A DNA stretch of 64,000 bases, from the NCBI GenBank assembly GCA_026168455.1, contig CM047426.1, forward strand, positions 58,935,812 to 58,999,811. Reading direction: 5' to 3'. The notes below the pieces were generated by a model. The model was given only the letters and a program-made list of their open reading frames with translations. It was not told where the DNA came from and ran no database searches. The position numbers and the translations under genes were made by a program. This DNA comes from Theocolax elegans. Its lineage: Eukaryota; Arthropoda; Insecta; Hymenoptera; Cerocephalidae. Below, piece after piece: positions 22,046 through 34,446 of the stretch. Each line of letters starts with the position of its first letter. The first letter of the stretch is position 1.

Positions 22046-23215
22046 ATAAGGTTTTATTAACTTTAAATTATCATTGTGAAAGTCAATGTGAGACAGTAAA
22101 ATTGCTCTATCAACTAAATTATAAACTATATTTTTCTTCTGTCGGTCAGAGTAATTTGAATAAAAATTAAGTATTCTATCAGAATATGAAGGCTTTCTAT
22201 ACCAATTAGTTAAAATTCTGTCATTTAATATAATTAATGAGATATCTAAAAAGTTTTTAGTGTTATTTTTTTCCAACTCATAAGTAGATTGAAGATTTTC
22301 ACTAAAACTATTGAAAACGCTTATAACCACATCAACATGTTTATTTTAATACACATAATAGTGTCGTCCACATATCTATAATAAAATAACGGAATGCAAT
22401 TGTATGAGTTTTTCAGTTCCAACAAACAATTATTTTCAAGATCTTCCATGACTAAATCAACGAAATTGGAGATATGGGAGAACCCATTGGTGATCCAAAG
22501 ACTTGCTGATAAAATTTATCATTAAAACTAAAAAATGTGTTATTAAACAAAAATTCTACAATATTACGGACGTCACTAAAAAGTATTTTACATTTATTGT
22601 GGATGTGCGACCAACGACGATCTAAACTGTCAAGAACAGCTAAGCACGAAATGTTAGTAAACAAAGAGCTCACATCAAGAGACATTATAATATAATCATA
22701 CGGAATCGTTATCTTTTCTATTATGTTATTAAATTCGAAACTATTGTTAATGCGAGACCTGGGAAGAGGAATTGACATTTTTAGAGAATCATATGTTAAT
22801 TTTGCTAAAAAATGTTTCGGACTATTGATTGTAGATATGATAGGTCTAACTGGAATGTTTTCTTTGTGAATTTTAGGAAGACCATATGCTTTGGCTAAAC
22901 AAGTATTAGTCTGAGTTAATTGATAGTTATGGTATTTTTTCCCAAGTACTCACTCTCATTCAATCGTTTCATTATATTATAGACATTATTCTGTAATTTT
23001 TTTAAAGGATTCTTCTTAACTATTTTGTAAACTTTATCATCATTTAAAAGTGTATTCATTTTTTCAGACCGTAAGATTTCCTTTGTCAGCGTGTGTAAAA
23101 AATATATACGAGTTTTTTTTCAGAAAATCTTGTGTGATTCTAACATTTTGATTCTAATTGTTGAAAATTATTCTCAGAACTTGTAAAATCTTTCGACCGA
23201 GCACATCCTTGTACT
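22046..23215 (-). pseudogene. Penelope-like element RT, copy A
   Basis: Same content as 25969-27151. Motifs on the minus strand: YGLPKIHK, RPIISTIN, MSLDVSSLFTNI, FGSPMGSPISPI, catalytic YVDD at 22363-22374, then TNWYRKPSYSDRILNF and RAILLSHIDFHNDNL. A one-base deletion relative to copy B near 22940 splits the frame, and the frame also changes between GSPISPI and the YVDD segment. Its GIY-YIG part lies across the LINE at 17796-18180. Confidence 0.87.
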
Positions 23216-23236
23216 TCTGCAAATCTTATTATTATT

Positions 23237-24538
23237 AAGTTACTCAGTTGGCACCCTCCTATTTGACTAGGTTATGCCAGGCACTAGGGTATTCCCTTTG
23301 CGCCCTGTTTTCCATTTCCCATCTTTAGCCTCCCGAAGTGTATAGCAATATTGCCACACTTGGGTGAGCCTTCTTATGGGTCCTTGGTTTTTTTCAATCG
23401 GGCACCGCCCAGAGACCCTGCCAAACAGCAAGTATTCTCTGGACATCCCAACTGGGTATATCTCCTGAATCAATTAGAAATTCACCTGTGAGGCGCCATC
23501 TTCTTGTCATGATTCTGGGGCATTCACATAAGATGTGTAGAGGTGTTTCGTTTGCCTCCTTGCACATTCGGCATGATGGATCTGTTTCCAGTCCCATTTT
23601 ATACCTATGATATCGCAAATCTCCATGTCCAGTAAGTATGTCCATTAGCTTGCGAGCTGTCTTTCTGCTAAGTTTCCTAAGCCCTTCTTCCCAGTGTCCG
23701 CTTATTGCGTTTCCGAGTGCGGCTTTAGCTTGTCTGCATCCTGCAGTTTTTACCCAAGCACTTTGGTGTTCCTTCACCAGCCATTCCTTTAGTAATTCTA
23801 TAAGGTGGCTATGTGGCATCTTCACCATCATGCTTGGTTCCGCATGTTTTCCATTTGTACCTATCTTTGCTAGGTCATCGGCTATCTCGTTACCACGTAT
23901 ACCTACATGACTTGGTATCCATGTTAGCGTTAGCCGCTTATTCAACTCTGGCAGTCTATTTAGTGTCTTATGACATTCCCAAATTAGTCTGGACTTAGTG
24001 GTGTGACCATTCAGACTCTGTAACACAGTTCTGCTGTCCGAGTTAATGTATATCTCTTCGTCTTTGCAATTCTCCTGTGCCGCTTTAGCACATTGCAGGA
24101 TTGCAAATGTTTCCGCTTGGGAAATGGTATTGTATTCCTTTAAGAATATATCCTACCCTTCCCATTTTTTCTGCAGTATACCCCTGCTCCGACTCCCCGG
24201 ATATTCTTGGACCCATCAGTATACCAGAGTTCTTTGCCCTCCGGCATCCTAACACGTCCTTGACTCCAGTCATCTTTGCTAGGCAGACTGACTCTGTATC
24301 TCTTATCGAATAGGAACTCAGTGCTGCATCTATCAGTTCCCTCGTATAAGTTCTCTCTTAGATTTCGCGGGAGCGTACTTAGGAGTCCCCTGTCCGCCCG
24401 TCGATCTAAGAGATTTCTAACTCTTAAGTATCCTTTTATGGCTTCTGACTTAAGAGTGAGCTGAAAGGGCTCAATATTCGTTATGACCCCCATAGCTTGT
24501 ACTGGCGTGGTTCTTAGAGAATTGGTGATGCAGCGCAG
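23237..24538 (-). pseudogene. I-group LINE 3' part (RNase H), copy A
   Basis: Minus strand, starting (3' end) in TTA repeats and ending at 24538 where copy B continues into RT. It encodes the RNase H domain (YTDGSKNIRGVG, AETFAILQCA, INSDSRTVLQSL, IPSHVGIRGNEIADDLAK) and a C-terminal Cys/His segment (CRMCKEANETPLHILCECP). A one-base loss near 24145 splits the frame relative to copy B. It is not an independent insertion: it shares copy B's nested junction with the Penelope-like element. Confidence 0.88.
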
Positions 24539-24544
24539 TACCAC

Positions 24545-25270
24545 TCTCTATATTCTTTTGTTTCTTCTTCTGGTCGCAATTCACATGCTCTGCAAAATAT
24601 TGCTTTGGAGGAACGTCAATTACTTTTTCATTCTCATGCAGTATCAACACCTTGAAGAGAATTGAATCCTCGCTTCCTCCAAGAACCATCACCTGATACA
24701 CTTATATGGCAATTCTGACTTGTTGAATCATATACTTGCTCGACAGTTGCTTTCATAGACTGTTTACCAACTTCTTTACAAACATTTTTTATCTCTGTAT
24801 TAATAATGTCATAATTACTGTGAGAAACTGGACTCGGCAAATCCATATTTCCACAAAAAGTAACTAAACCAGCATGCCCATATGACCAAGAGTTCTCATT
24901 GTGTACACTAACGTCTATTTATTTCATGAGCGTTACTTTTTTTCCAACTTTTCTACTTGAATCAATAACAAATACCTTAAAACAGTTTGTACATGTTATT
25001 GTTATTTTACTTCCCAACCTCTCACATCAACTTCAGAAAATTTAACTGTACCATGACAATTCTGACAAACTAAAAATTCTTCTAATGTTGGGAAAAGTAG
25101 TGATATATCAATAATTCTATTTTCTGTGCTACTTTCTTCAATGGTATCAGTTTTTAACTTTTTACTTGATCTGGATCAATGTTGATGGAAGTGCATCGTA
25201 GTTGGTTCTTACTGATGTTGATAATTTTTTTATGAGCAGATGTACTGTTACTTGAGTCTGGCATTTTTTT
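24545..25270 (-). pseudogene. Mutator-like (MULE) transposase fragment
   Basis: Minus strand reads EEFLVCQNCHGTVKFSEV (a CX2C site), then MDLPSPVSHSNYDIINTEI, VGKQSMKATVEQVYD, and HISVSGDGSWRKRGFNSLQG with the Asp that starts the catalytic domain, then after a frame change LILHENEKVIDVPPKQYF. This series matches the N-terminal Mutator-type transposase domain common in insect genomes. In-frame stops, a frameshift and loss of the rest at 24538 make it a relic. Confidence 0.7.
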
Positions 25271-25799
25271 TACTGCTCTTTTTTTGTATAAACTTATAAT
25301 TAATTTCTTAAAACTAATAAAATTTAAAGTTAAAAATATACTTTTAATTTAAAATCCACTGAGTATTTACTAAAATAATGTAAATACTTTATCAATGCAG
25401 ACAATATTTACTTCAAATAGAACTGTACGTATTTGTGCAGTATATTAGAGTAAAAGGAATCATTTATTTATTAACTATTAAATTTGAATCGTATAGTAAA
25501 GTAGATTTCTATTTTACCAAACTCTACGCTTGATAGTTGCTTCGTTTAATATACTTGTATGTAAACGTCGAAAACCTCGCAATTATTATTTTAGTTAAAT
25601 TAAATAAAATGTCTTTTTTGCAAAAATAATTTTAGAGAAATAATGTCTATTGATGCTTACTTTATTTCAATTATAACTTGCGAAAAAATTTTTTGTTTTT
25701 TTTTCAAATTTTGGGATAATGTTTTATGTAAGAAATACTTTAAAAAAGTTAATAAAAAAAAAATCGATTTTTTGAGCAGTTAACCCAGGCTTGACCCCT
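25271..25799. other. AT-rich non-coding stretch
   Basis: No ORF or repeat recognised. It lies between the MULE relic and copy B of the duplication and may be MULE-flanking DNA. Confidence 0.5.
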
Positions 25800-28462
25800 T
25801 AAGTTGCAAAACTCTTATTTAAATATAGTATTAGGTTAATTTAGTATTAGGATATAGTGTAAAGTTCTCCGACTCCTATGTACAGGTGCAGTGTGCACCT
25901 CTATAGGATACATTTTTTATTGTAAAATATTGTAATGTCTGGAGTTAATAAATAATAAATAATAAATAAGGTTTTATTAACTTTAAATTATCATTGTGAA
26001 AGTCAATGTGAGACAGTAAAATTGCTCTATCAACTAAATTATAAACTATATTTTTCTTCTGTCGGTCAGAGTAATTTGAATAAAAATTAAGTATTCTATC
26101 AGAATATGAAGGCTTTCTATACCAATTAGTTAAAATTCTGTCATTTAATATAATTAATGAGATATCTAAAAAGTTTTTAGTGTTATTTTTTTCCAACTCA
26201 TAAGTAGATTGAAGATTTTCACTAAAACTATTGAAAACGCTTATAACCACATCAACATGTTTATTTTAATACACATAATAGTGTCGTCCACATATCTATA
26301 ATAAAATAACGGAATGCAATTGTATGAGTTTTTCAGTTCCAACAAACAATTATTTTCAAGATCTTCCATGACTAAATCAACGAAATTGGAGATATGGGAG
26401 AACCCATTGGTGATCCAAAGACTTGCTGATAAAATTTATCATTAAAACTAAAAAATGTGTTATTAAACAAAAATTCTACAATATTACGGACGTCACTAAA
26501 AAGTATTTTACATTTATTGTGGATGTGCGACCAACGACGATCTAAACTGTCAAGAACAGCTAAGCACGAAATGTTAGTAAACAAAGAGCTCACATCAAGA
26601 GACATTATAATATAATCATACGGAATCGTTATCTTTTCTATTATGTTATTAAATTCGAAACTATTGTTAATGCGAGACCTGGGAAGAGGAATTGACATTT
26701 TTAGAGAATCATATGTTAATTTTGCTAAAAAATGTTTCGGACTATTGATTGTAGATATGATAGGTCTAACTGGAATGTTTTCTTTGTGAATTTTAGGAAG
26801 ACCATATGCTTTGGCTAAACAAGTATTAGTCTGAGTTAATTGATAGTTATGGTATTTTTTTCCCAAGTACTCACTCTCATTCAATCGTTTCATTATATTA
26901 TAGACATTATTCTGTAATTTTTTTAAAGGATTCTTCTTAACTATTTTGTAAACTTTATCATCATTTAAAAGTGTATTCATTTTTTCAGACCGTAAGATTT
27001 CCTTTGTCAGCGTGTGTAAAAAATATATATACGAGTTTTTTTTCAGAAAATCTTGTGTGATTCTAACATTTTGATTCTAATTGTTGAAAATTATTCTCAG
27101 AACTTGTAAAATCTTTCGACCGAGCACATCCTTGTACTTCTGCAAATCTTATTATTATTAAGTTACTCAGTTGGCACCCTCCTATTTGACTAGGTTATGC
27201 CAGGCACTAGGGTATTCCCTTTGCGCCCTGTTTTCCATTTCCCATCTTTAGCCTCCCGAAGTGTATAGCAATATTGCCACACTTGGGTGAGCCTTCTTAT
27301 GGGTCCTTGGTTTTTTTCAATCGGGCACCGCCCAGAGACCCTGCCAAACAGCAAGTATTCTCTGGACATCCCAACTGGGTATATCTCCTGAATCAATTAG
27401 AAATTCACCTGTGAGGCGCCATCTTCTTGTCATGATTCTGGGGCATTCACATAAGATGTGTAGAGGTGTTTCGTTTGCCTCCTTGCACATTCGGCATAAT
27501 GGATCTGTTTCCAGTCCCATTTTATACCTATGATATCGCAAATCTCCATGTCCAGTAAGTATGTCCATTAGCTTGCGAGCTGTCTTTCTGCTAAGTTTCC
27601 TAAGCCCTTCTTCCCAGTGTCCGCTTATTGCGTTTCCGAGTGCGGCTTTAGCTTGTCTGCATCCTGCAGTTTTTACCCAAGCACTTTGGTGTTCCTTCAC
27701 CAGCCATTCCTTTAGTAATTCTATAAGGTGGCTATGTGGCATCTTCACCATCATGCTTGGTTCCGCATGTTTTCCATTTGTACCTATCTTTGCTAGGTCA
27801 TCGGCTATCTCGTTACCACGTATACCTACATGACTTGGTATCCATGTTAGCGTTAGCCGCTTATTCAACTCTGGCAGTCTATTTAGTGTCTTATGACATT
27901 CCCAAATTAGTCTGGACTTAGTGGTGTGACCATTCAGACTCTGTAACACAGTTCTGCTGTCCGAGTTAATGTATATCTCTTCGTCTTTGCAATTCTCCTG
28001 TGCCGCTTTAGCACATTGCAGGATTGCAAATGTTTCCGCTTGGGAAATGGTATTGTATTCCTTTAAAGAATATATCCTACCCTTCCCATTTTTTCTGCAG
28101 TATACCCCTGCTCCGACTCCCCGGATATTCTTGGACCCATCAGTATACCAGAGTTCTTTGCCCTCCGGCATCCTAACACGTCCTTGACTCCAGTCATCTT
28201 TGCTAGGCAGACTGACTCTGTATCTCTTATCGAATAGGAACTCAGTGCTGCATCTATCAGTTCCCTCGTATAAGTTCTCTCTTAGATTTCGCGGGAGCGT
28301 ACTTAGGAGTCCCCTGTCCGCCCGTCGATCTAAGAGATTTCTAACTCTTAAGTATCCTTTTATGGCTTCTGACTTAAGAGTGAGCTGAAAGGGCTCAATA
28401 TTCGTTATGACCCCCATAGCTTGTACTGGCGTGGTTCTTAGAGAATTGGTGATGCAGCGCAG
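25800..28462. repeat. Segmental duplication, copy B
   Basis: Partner of 21891-24538. The first 169 bp (25800-25968) are the plus-strand LINE 3' UTR with its AATAAAT tail, followed by Penelope-like RT and LINE sequence. Copy B continues past 28462 into the full LINE, so it is probably closer to the original locus. Confidence 0.95.
25969..27151 (-). pseudogene. Penelope-like element RT, copy B
   Basis: The longer open frame is 26372-26980 (minus), 202 codons: LAKAYGLPKIHKENIPVRPI, HFLAKLTYDSLKMSIPL, YDYIIMSLDVSSLFTNI and YQQVFGSPMGSPISP. After a frame change comes FYYRYVDDTIMC (YVDD at 26283-26294) and then 25945-26250 with LDISLIILNDRILTNWYRKP. N-terminal sequence upstream is open to about 27130 but has no clear start. 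The nuclease domain is absent here. Penelope RTs copy their own RNA at the target. Confidence 0.88.
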
Positions 28463-30978
28463 GACCAATCCTCGTACCCTTTCCAGCATTTGGTTCGCAG
28501 TTTTCAAACCTGCTCGCTTCCACCAAATCACTGCCGAATACGTGAGTTTTGGTTTCAGAATTGCTGTGTGAATCCACATCATGGTTTCTGGTTTAAGACC
28601 CCAGTTCAAGTGCAGAGCTCTACGTGTTTGCCATAGTACTCTTATAACTTTATTACACTGATTCTCAAGGTGCTCTTTCCAGTTTAACTTACTGTCAAGA
28701 ATGACACCTAGATATTTAGCTTTTTCTTTTATTTCTAGCCGTTTTCCTCCATATTCGAGGTGTTTTATGCTTGTTTTCCACTTATATTTACGTGTAAACA
28801 CCATAACTTCCATTTTTTCCGGGTTAACCGATAGTCCACCTCCTTGACACCACTTATACCTTATTCAAGGCATTTTGCATGATGTCAAATAGTGTTTCTA
28901 AAAATGGTCCTCTAACTATTATTGCTAGATCATCTGCATATCCTACAACCTCACATCCCGTGTTGGTTAGTAGGCATAATAGTGTGTTCATTACAAGATT
29001 CCAGAGGGATGGGGAAATAACCCCCCCCCCCCTGTGGGCATCCCGTGTTCACCCAGCCAGTTACCTTGGTGTTACCCTTGGTCATTACCAGCTTTCTGTT
29101 TGATAACATGAGTTCGACCCAGTCAGTAACTGGCTGAGCTATTCCATGTCTCCTCATTGCCTCCTTGATTACTCTTTTGGAGGTATGGTTGAAAGCTCCT
29201 TCTATGTCTAAAAAGACCACTAGAGCGAAGCCTCCGTTTTCAATTTGTTCTTCAATCAGGTTCACTATTTTGCACAGAGCAGTCTCAGTAGAGTGTCCTG
29301 CTCTGTACGCATACTGATCCCTATGAAGTGGTCGTTCTTTTAAAGGTTTATCTTTAATATGTCTATCTATGAGCCTTTCCATTGTCTTCAGCATAAACGA
29401 TGTAAGACTTATAGGTCGGAAGTCTTTAGGAGAAGTATAGCTCCCCTTACCTGCTTTCGGAATGAACGTCACTCTCGTTCCCTTCCAACTTTCTGGAATA
29501 TGGCATAATTCCAGACTTGCCCTAATAAGTCTGGTCATTGGACGGATAATGCACTCCCCCGCCCTTTGTAATAGTGCGGGGTAAATACCATCCAGTCCTG
29601 GTGACTTATATGGCCCAAAAGATCCGATGGCCCACCTGACTTTGTCCTCTGAGGCAATTTCGGTCCCCAGCACACTGCATGATCCGGTTTGGATCACCGC
29701 ATGTTGGTTTCCCGTTCCGTAGTCGTTTGACTCATGAACTTCCATCGCCCCTTCCCCTTCTTTCGAGAAATCCGGGTAGAAGGATTCGATCAGGCGGTAC
29801 AACGTTTCTTCGTCCGTCATGGTGTATTTCCCATTTGGCAGTTTAAGTGCTCCCAATATAGCTTCCGGATTTTTTGACAAGATCTTGTCCAACCGGGCTG
29901 CCTGTGAGCCTTTTTCTATGTCGCTGCAAAAGTTGGCCCATGATTCTGCTTGTGCCTTCCTAATTGCTGCTCGATAGCTGTCTCTTTTACTTGCGTAATG
30001 ATTCCACTCGTCTGCTGTACCTTTTTTTTGGGCCAGCTTATAGGTTCTCCTTACTTGTTTCTTGAGACACTCTAGGTTCTCGTTCCACCAGTAGGTTTTA
30101 TCTCGCTTACCCACCAATGTGGGTCTACAGTTGTTCTCAAAAGCTGAGATAATTCCTTTATTTAGTTTATCAGCAGCTTCTTCAAGCTCCTTCCAGTTTC
30201 TTATATGTTCTGGAAAATTTGCTAGTGAGCTGCTTATTTCTTCCTTGTAGGTTATCCAATTTGTCTTCTTCGGTTTCCTGGTCCATGTTCTAGGATTTGT
30301 ACCAGGTCCCACTAACTCGAAAACAATTTTGGCATGATCAGATAGTGTCGGTTCATCAGATACCCTCCACCTCTTGATCCTATTTGTAATTTCTCCAGTA
30401 CATAACGTGATGTCCAATACTTCTGCTCTAAGTTTATTACAGAATGTTGGCGTTGTACCAGTGTTTAGAATATCTAGTTTGGTTGTGGCTAGATATTCTA
30501 CCAGTTCCTCTCCTCTCCTATTGATGTCTGTGCTCCCCCACAGTATGTGATGTGAGTTAGCGTCACAGCCTATTAGGAGCGGTAAGTTTTTACTCTCACA
30601 GAAGGTAATTAACCTTTTAACTTCCGTGGGTGGATTTACCTCTCCATCATATGGAAAGTACGCTGAGGCAATGACTATGTTTCCAATGCCTTCCGATTCC
30701 GTCCTCACCGCTGTCAGGTCTCTTGTACAGAAATCCATCAGCGGGGTTACATTTACTCCCTTAGTGATGATACACGTTCTGGGCGTCTCAGCTTGCATGT
30801 CCCTGTAACAAACAAGCCCCTTTCCCCTTAAACCCTTGATTGTTCCTCTCACCGTCCATGGTTCCTGGACCAGTGACAGGCCTGTGTGCATCTCTGCCAA
30901 ACCCTTACGCAATAGTGCAGAAGAGTCTTTGCAGTGATGCAAGTTAATTTGTGAGATTTGCAGCGCCTTGAAGGTCAT
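27317..30978 (-). pseudogene. LINE ORF2: AP endonuclease, RT, RNase H
   Basis: Minus strand. The first frame (30978-28951, 675 codons) has an AP-type endonuclease (LQISQINLHHCKDSSALL, LVQEPW, IASAYFPYDGEVNPP, LLIGCDANSHHILWGS, DEPTLSDHAKIVFEL) and RT motifs (KDFRPISLTSFMLKTMERLI, LVVFLDIEGAFNHTS, TGCPQGG). The frame is lost at a run of about 13 C (29022-29034); beyond it the catalytic YADD is readable at 28929-28940. The second frame (28813-27317) has KYLGVILDSKLNW, RNase H (YTDGSKN, AETFAILQ, NSDSRTVLQ, PSHVGIRGNEIADDLAK) and a Cys/His tail. The domain set places it in the I group (I/R1/LOA). The frame change in a homopolymer may be a sequencing error, in which case ORF2 could be intact. Confidence 0.92.
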
Positions 30979-31166
30979 TATTTCGATCTTCCCGGCACTG
31001 TTGCCTCTTTATCAGACTCCGCTACCGCCGGCGCGTGTACTTTGAAAGTGACACGCTCCAGTGAGTAGAAGGGTCTGCAATCTAGAGCCTGAAGGGCTCT
31101 AGCTTGGGACTCCGGCATCTGCACCAGAAGAAAGTTGTCCTTCGCTGCAGCACCGTCGGTAGCCCC
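30978..31166 (-). pseudogene. LINE ORF1, C-terminal end
   Basis: About 63 codons ending at 30978, with the ORF1 stop abutting the ORF2 start. It reads AKDNFLLVQMPESQARALQA and VTFKVHAPAVAESDKEA; no zinc knuckle remains. It runs into the target duplication at 31167, so the 5' part was lost on insertion. Confidence 0.75.
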
Positions 31167-31189
31167 CTTCTGCAAATCTTACTATTTTT

Positions 31190-31890
31190 TATTTTATGTA
31201 GTGTTGAAAGTTGGACGGTGATGACTTTTGATCCCATTACACCGTCACGACTCGTACACAATTTGTGAGGTTACCGCGTTTTATCATTTTCCTCTGCACG
31301 TAGATGTATTGAATCGGCAATTGTCAGGTGTATCCTGTTTTAGATCAAGTAAGAGGTAGCTGTAGGGTTGACATGTCGCGTCTTTGGAAGCTTCCCGTAG
31401 AAATCGCGGATCCTCGGGACAGATTTGACGATCAAGATGGTGTATCTAAACGCGATCGCGCAAGTTTCTAAATAGTACCATGTAGTGTGCATTTAGAGAT
31501 ATGTCGCGTTGTTCCTTATTCTGGAGAAAGATGTTTTGAGTTATAAATATTACGCCCAAATTGTTATAGTGACTCCCTTTTATAAATAGATTAACGATTG
31601 CATCTCCAAGTCGTCGATAATTATTAATTTCGATCGAGGATCGTTTGCATTGTCACTGTTTTGCGGTAATTCTTCTCAAAATTCTATTTGCTTTCCCAAT
31701 TCTCTGTACCCCGGTTGCAATTCGGCGTAATACAAAATTTTACGATCGATTTATCGCTCGAACATGTGCTTAAGGTTTTCAAGAACTTTTTTAACAAACA
31801 CTGTCTTACTACATTCGGTGGGACCACTCAGTGTCGACGATATAAATGGATGTTTCCATCTCGTGTCCATGACGACGACTGATCATATAC
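31190..31890 (-). pseudogene. Polinton A packaging ATPase (FtsK/HerA type)
   Basis: Minus strand begins near MDTRWKHPFISSTLSGPTEC with a Walker A-like SGPTECSKT (about 31806-31832), where Ser replaces the Gly of GKT. It continues with GYRELGKQIEF and Walker B KLIIIDDLEMQS, NKEQRDISLNAHYMVLFRN, RFLREASKDATCQPY, LLLDLKQDTPDNCRF. Polinton ATPases of this kind are thought to pump DNA into capsids. In-frame stops near 31758, 31700 and 31480 and short deletions disable it. Polinton B has the counterpart at 50290-50902. Confidence 0.83.
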
Positions 31891-32039
31891 ATATGAAAAT
31901 TAGATATTCGTTCCGTGAATCTCGTACTTTCCCCGGGGAACTTACGAACCGCGGTGGGGCCGCCGCACGCAACCGCTTGCGAGTGATTTACAATTGAGCT
32001 CGTCTAAACGCTCTCAATAACTTCACGTCACCAGAAAGA

Positions 32040-34165
32040 TAATTTTATGGCTCATTACGCAATTTAAATATTTGATTAGTCGGTCGTAGTCAATAGATAG
32101 AAATACAAATTATTTTTTAACTTTTAATAAAATTTATAATTAGTCTAACACATTTTTTTATGTATATCTTTATTAGATTAAAAATATTTTTAATAAATAA
32201 TGACTTTTTCAGAAATTACGTTAGTTTTTTCGAATCTATCATCCATCCAAAAAACAAAATTTCATCTCTATTTATATTAGAACATCGCGGATAACCATGC
32301 CAGTAACAGTCATGGAATTGGAGAAGTGTACCGTTATGTCATTCATGTTCTATGGGAATGCAGTATGCGTCCACTAAAATCCCCTCTATTATTTTTTTCA
32401 CGACAGCGACCAATGTGCACAATTTCTCTATTTAATTCTTTTTTCTCCATTCAATATAACCACTGAATCGCTTTGATAGATTGATCATCCACAAGTCGAT
32501 ATCCTCCTGTTGGAATTATACTTATCTATTTCTTCTTCAAAAAATTCTTTCTATGAACGTGTATGCATGCCGAAGCTATTGTAGAACATTCCATGAATGA
32601 GTTCACATCATATTTTATGAAGGTTGACCGAAAATTGAAGCAAGCCAACCTTAGAATGTTCCCTTGCTTACAATATTTTACAATCTCTTTCTCAAAATCA
32701 AAAATATATCCGGTCTTCTGTTGTTCTTTGACAAAAAATTTTCTTTTTCGTTAGGATGCGTACTGCCTGGGGTATACATTTCCAAAGGCGGTAACGGTCC
32801 GATATAAGATTGGTTATCTTATCTATCAAATAAATGAGAAAACGTACCTTTTTCAATTCCGAATAAGCCATATGCTTTTGGTAAAGCACTTAGTGACATG
32901 TGGAAGAAATTCAAACTCAATAAATTTAACATTTTTAAATTCCATCAAAATTATTTTCGATCCATTCGAAATTACAGTTGGTTTGACGCGACCACTTTAT
33001 TTCTATACAAGAAATTTAAATATAAATTGTCTAAATAAAAAAATATAAATCATCAACACCTTGTGAATTGTGGGCAATACAATTAACTTTATTGAATATT
33101 TTTCGAAGAATCAAAGTGAGCTCGACTAGTTCTTTGACCGGATCTGTTTTAAATATATATTCACGTATACCGCATTGTATACATCTGTTTGAAATATTGG
33201 TATCTTCAAGACAATAACTACAAACTTGCTGCACTATGCACAGATTTGGAACGTGTATTTTTTTTATCAGTATCACCCGATACAGATAATGTATGCTCTA
33301 TTTCAAAATCAGAAAATAAGAAAATTGTTTTTAAAGTCTGCATATTGCGTTTGATAGGTTGGACGTAACAAATATGGTCACTTGGTAGTCGATCATTATA
33401 AATATTGCAATCTACGATACCCCACTCTGTTTTTCTTTTTGATTATATGCACGTACCGTTTTGCAGCAAGATTGACAAATTTGTCTAGCTTTATAAACGC
33501 TAAAATCTTTCTTGAATGATCAATGTTCGAGATGATTATCGAAACACACTTCACCAAAGAAACTTCTTAGACATAACGTACATTTTTTAAAACGTTCATT
33601 GATATTGCACGGTGGAATTTGCTTTGTATTTATAACAACTGCGAGAACATCCATGGTCTTCAACATTTCTGTAACTTTGATTGCATGGTATGCAATACCC
33701 CTTCTACCGCTAGCTCCTAACAAATTTAGAATCGGTTGATAATGAATTGTCGTCTCGTAGTACATGATACGTAAAATGTGGATAATGCTTTTATGTGTAT
33801 CAAACACGAATTTCCAAATCCGAAAATTTGAAAATTGTATACTACTATAATGATACCACGTTTAGCAAAAAATTCTTGAAAGCGATGAATTTCATTTACT
33901 TTGCATCCCGTAGCAAGTATGACAACCTGCGCTAAAGTTACTAATTCGAAGGTGGCTTCTTTTTCTAGTGGTCTCTTGGAATTTCTGATGTCCTCTAATG
34001 ACATAAGCCAATGATGTTACTAGAGACCGTGGTTAACAAAAACTATCATCGTTTCTTATAGTTAAAATTGATTTTTTAAGTACACTTTGTTCTTTCAACC
34101 TACCTCGACCATATCCCGAAATACTGTGAACAATAACACATTTAATCTCTAGCGAGTCATCAATG
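32040..34165 (-). pseudogene. Polinton A protein-primed DNA polymerase B, N-terminal half
   Basis: Minus strand, in fragments: VLKKSILTIRNDDSF (about 34080), LATGCKVNEIHRFQEFF, KRGIIIVVYN, LRIMYYETTIHYQPILNLLG, CTLCLRSFFGEVCFDNHLEH, then VPNLCIVQQVCSYCLEDT and CIQCGIREYIFKTDPVKELV (zinc-type Cys pairs), DNQSYIGPLPPLEMYTPGST and FHDCYWHGYPRCSNINRDE near 32310. These match POLB of Polinton B in order. The palm motifs (SLYP, YDTDS) are absent, so the C-terminal half was deleted before the ATPase gene. Many frameshifts. Confidence 0.8.
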
Positions 34166-34420
34166 TTAAAATCGTCCGTATTCTGTATGTTCTGTATAAT
34201 CGTACGTATCGACGATTCGACTGGTCGATGATGCTGTATCTATTTCATATTTTGAATTCGTCTGACTACTTTTATTTTCTTCTGTACCAACGGGGTCTAA
34301 TATAGAATATAAATACATTAGAGAAACAAAATGTGATATAAATCTACAAAAATCTATACAGTTACCCAATTTGTATTGACAATTCAGGATGTCTTTATCG
34401 CCTTCAACATCATCGTTCAT
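34166..34420 (-). CDS. Small Polinton upstream ORF (MNDDVEG type)
   Basis: 84 codons, beginning MNDDVEGDKDILNCQYKLGN. The first 30 residues resemble the ORF at 39841-39930 in Polinton B (MN.D.EG, IL.C, K.GN, F..FI), at the same place between another small ORF and POLB. The tail is Ser/Thr/Glu-rich. Its role is unknown; conservation of position in two copies argues that it is a real exon or gene of this Polinton family. Confidence 0.5.
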   Translation of the reverse strand: MNDDVEGDKDILNCQYKLGNCIDFCRFISHFVSLMYLYSILDPVGTEENKSSQTNSKYEIDTASSTSRIVDTYDYTEHTEYGRF

Positions 34421-34446
34421 TTCTTAAAGTGTTAAAAATACAAAGT

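Larger units (their letters stand above)
21891..24538. repeat. Segmental duplication, copy A (about 2.65 kb)
   Basis: Nearly identical to 25800-28462. It comprises the plus-strand LINE 3' UTR, Penelope-like RT and the 3' part of the I-group LINE in the same nested arrangement. Copy A stops abruptly at 24538 inside the LINE RNase H region and joins a MULE remnant. The copies differ by a handful of one-base gaps and one visible substitution (23573 region). Confidence 0.95.
27152..31166 (-). mobile_element. I-group LINE, copy B, with 15-bp target duplication
   Basis: CTTCTGCAAATCTTA flanks the element at 27137-27151 and 31167-31181. The 3' end carries TAA repeats (TTA on the plus strand). It contains the end of ORF1 and the whole of ORF2 (endonuclease, RT, RNase H), so it is 5'-truncated within ORF1. 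The left flank is Penelope-like sequence; the right flank is near the Polinton ATPase, so the LINE landed at or very close to the Penelope/Polinton boundary. Confidence 0.92.

Noticed and set aside
23237..24538. Independent 5'-truncated LINE insertion
   Set aside because: It shares the LINE/Penelope junction of copy B, so it belongs to the segmental duplication.
31688..31997. Plus-strand ORFs at 31.7-32.0 kb
   Set aside because: The minus strand encodes the Polinton ATPase with recognisable motifs; these are its shadows.
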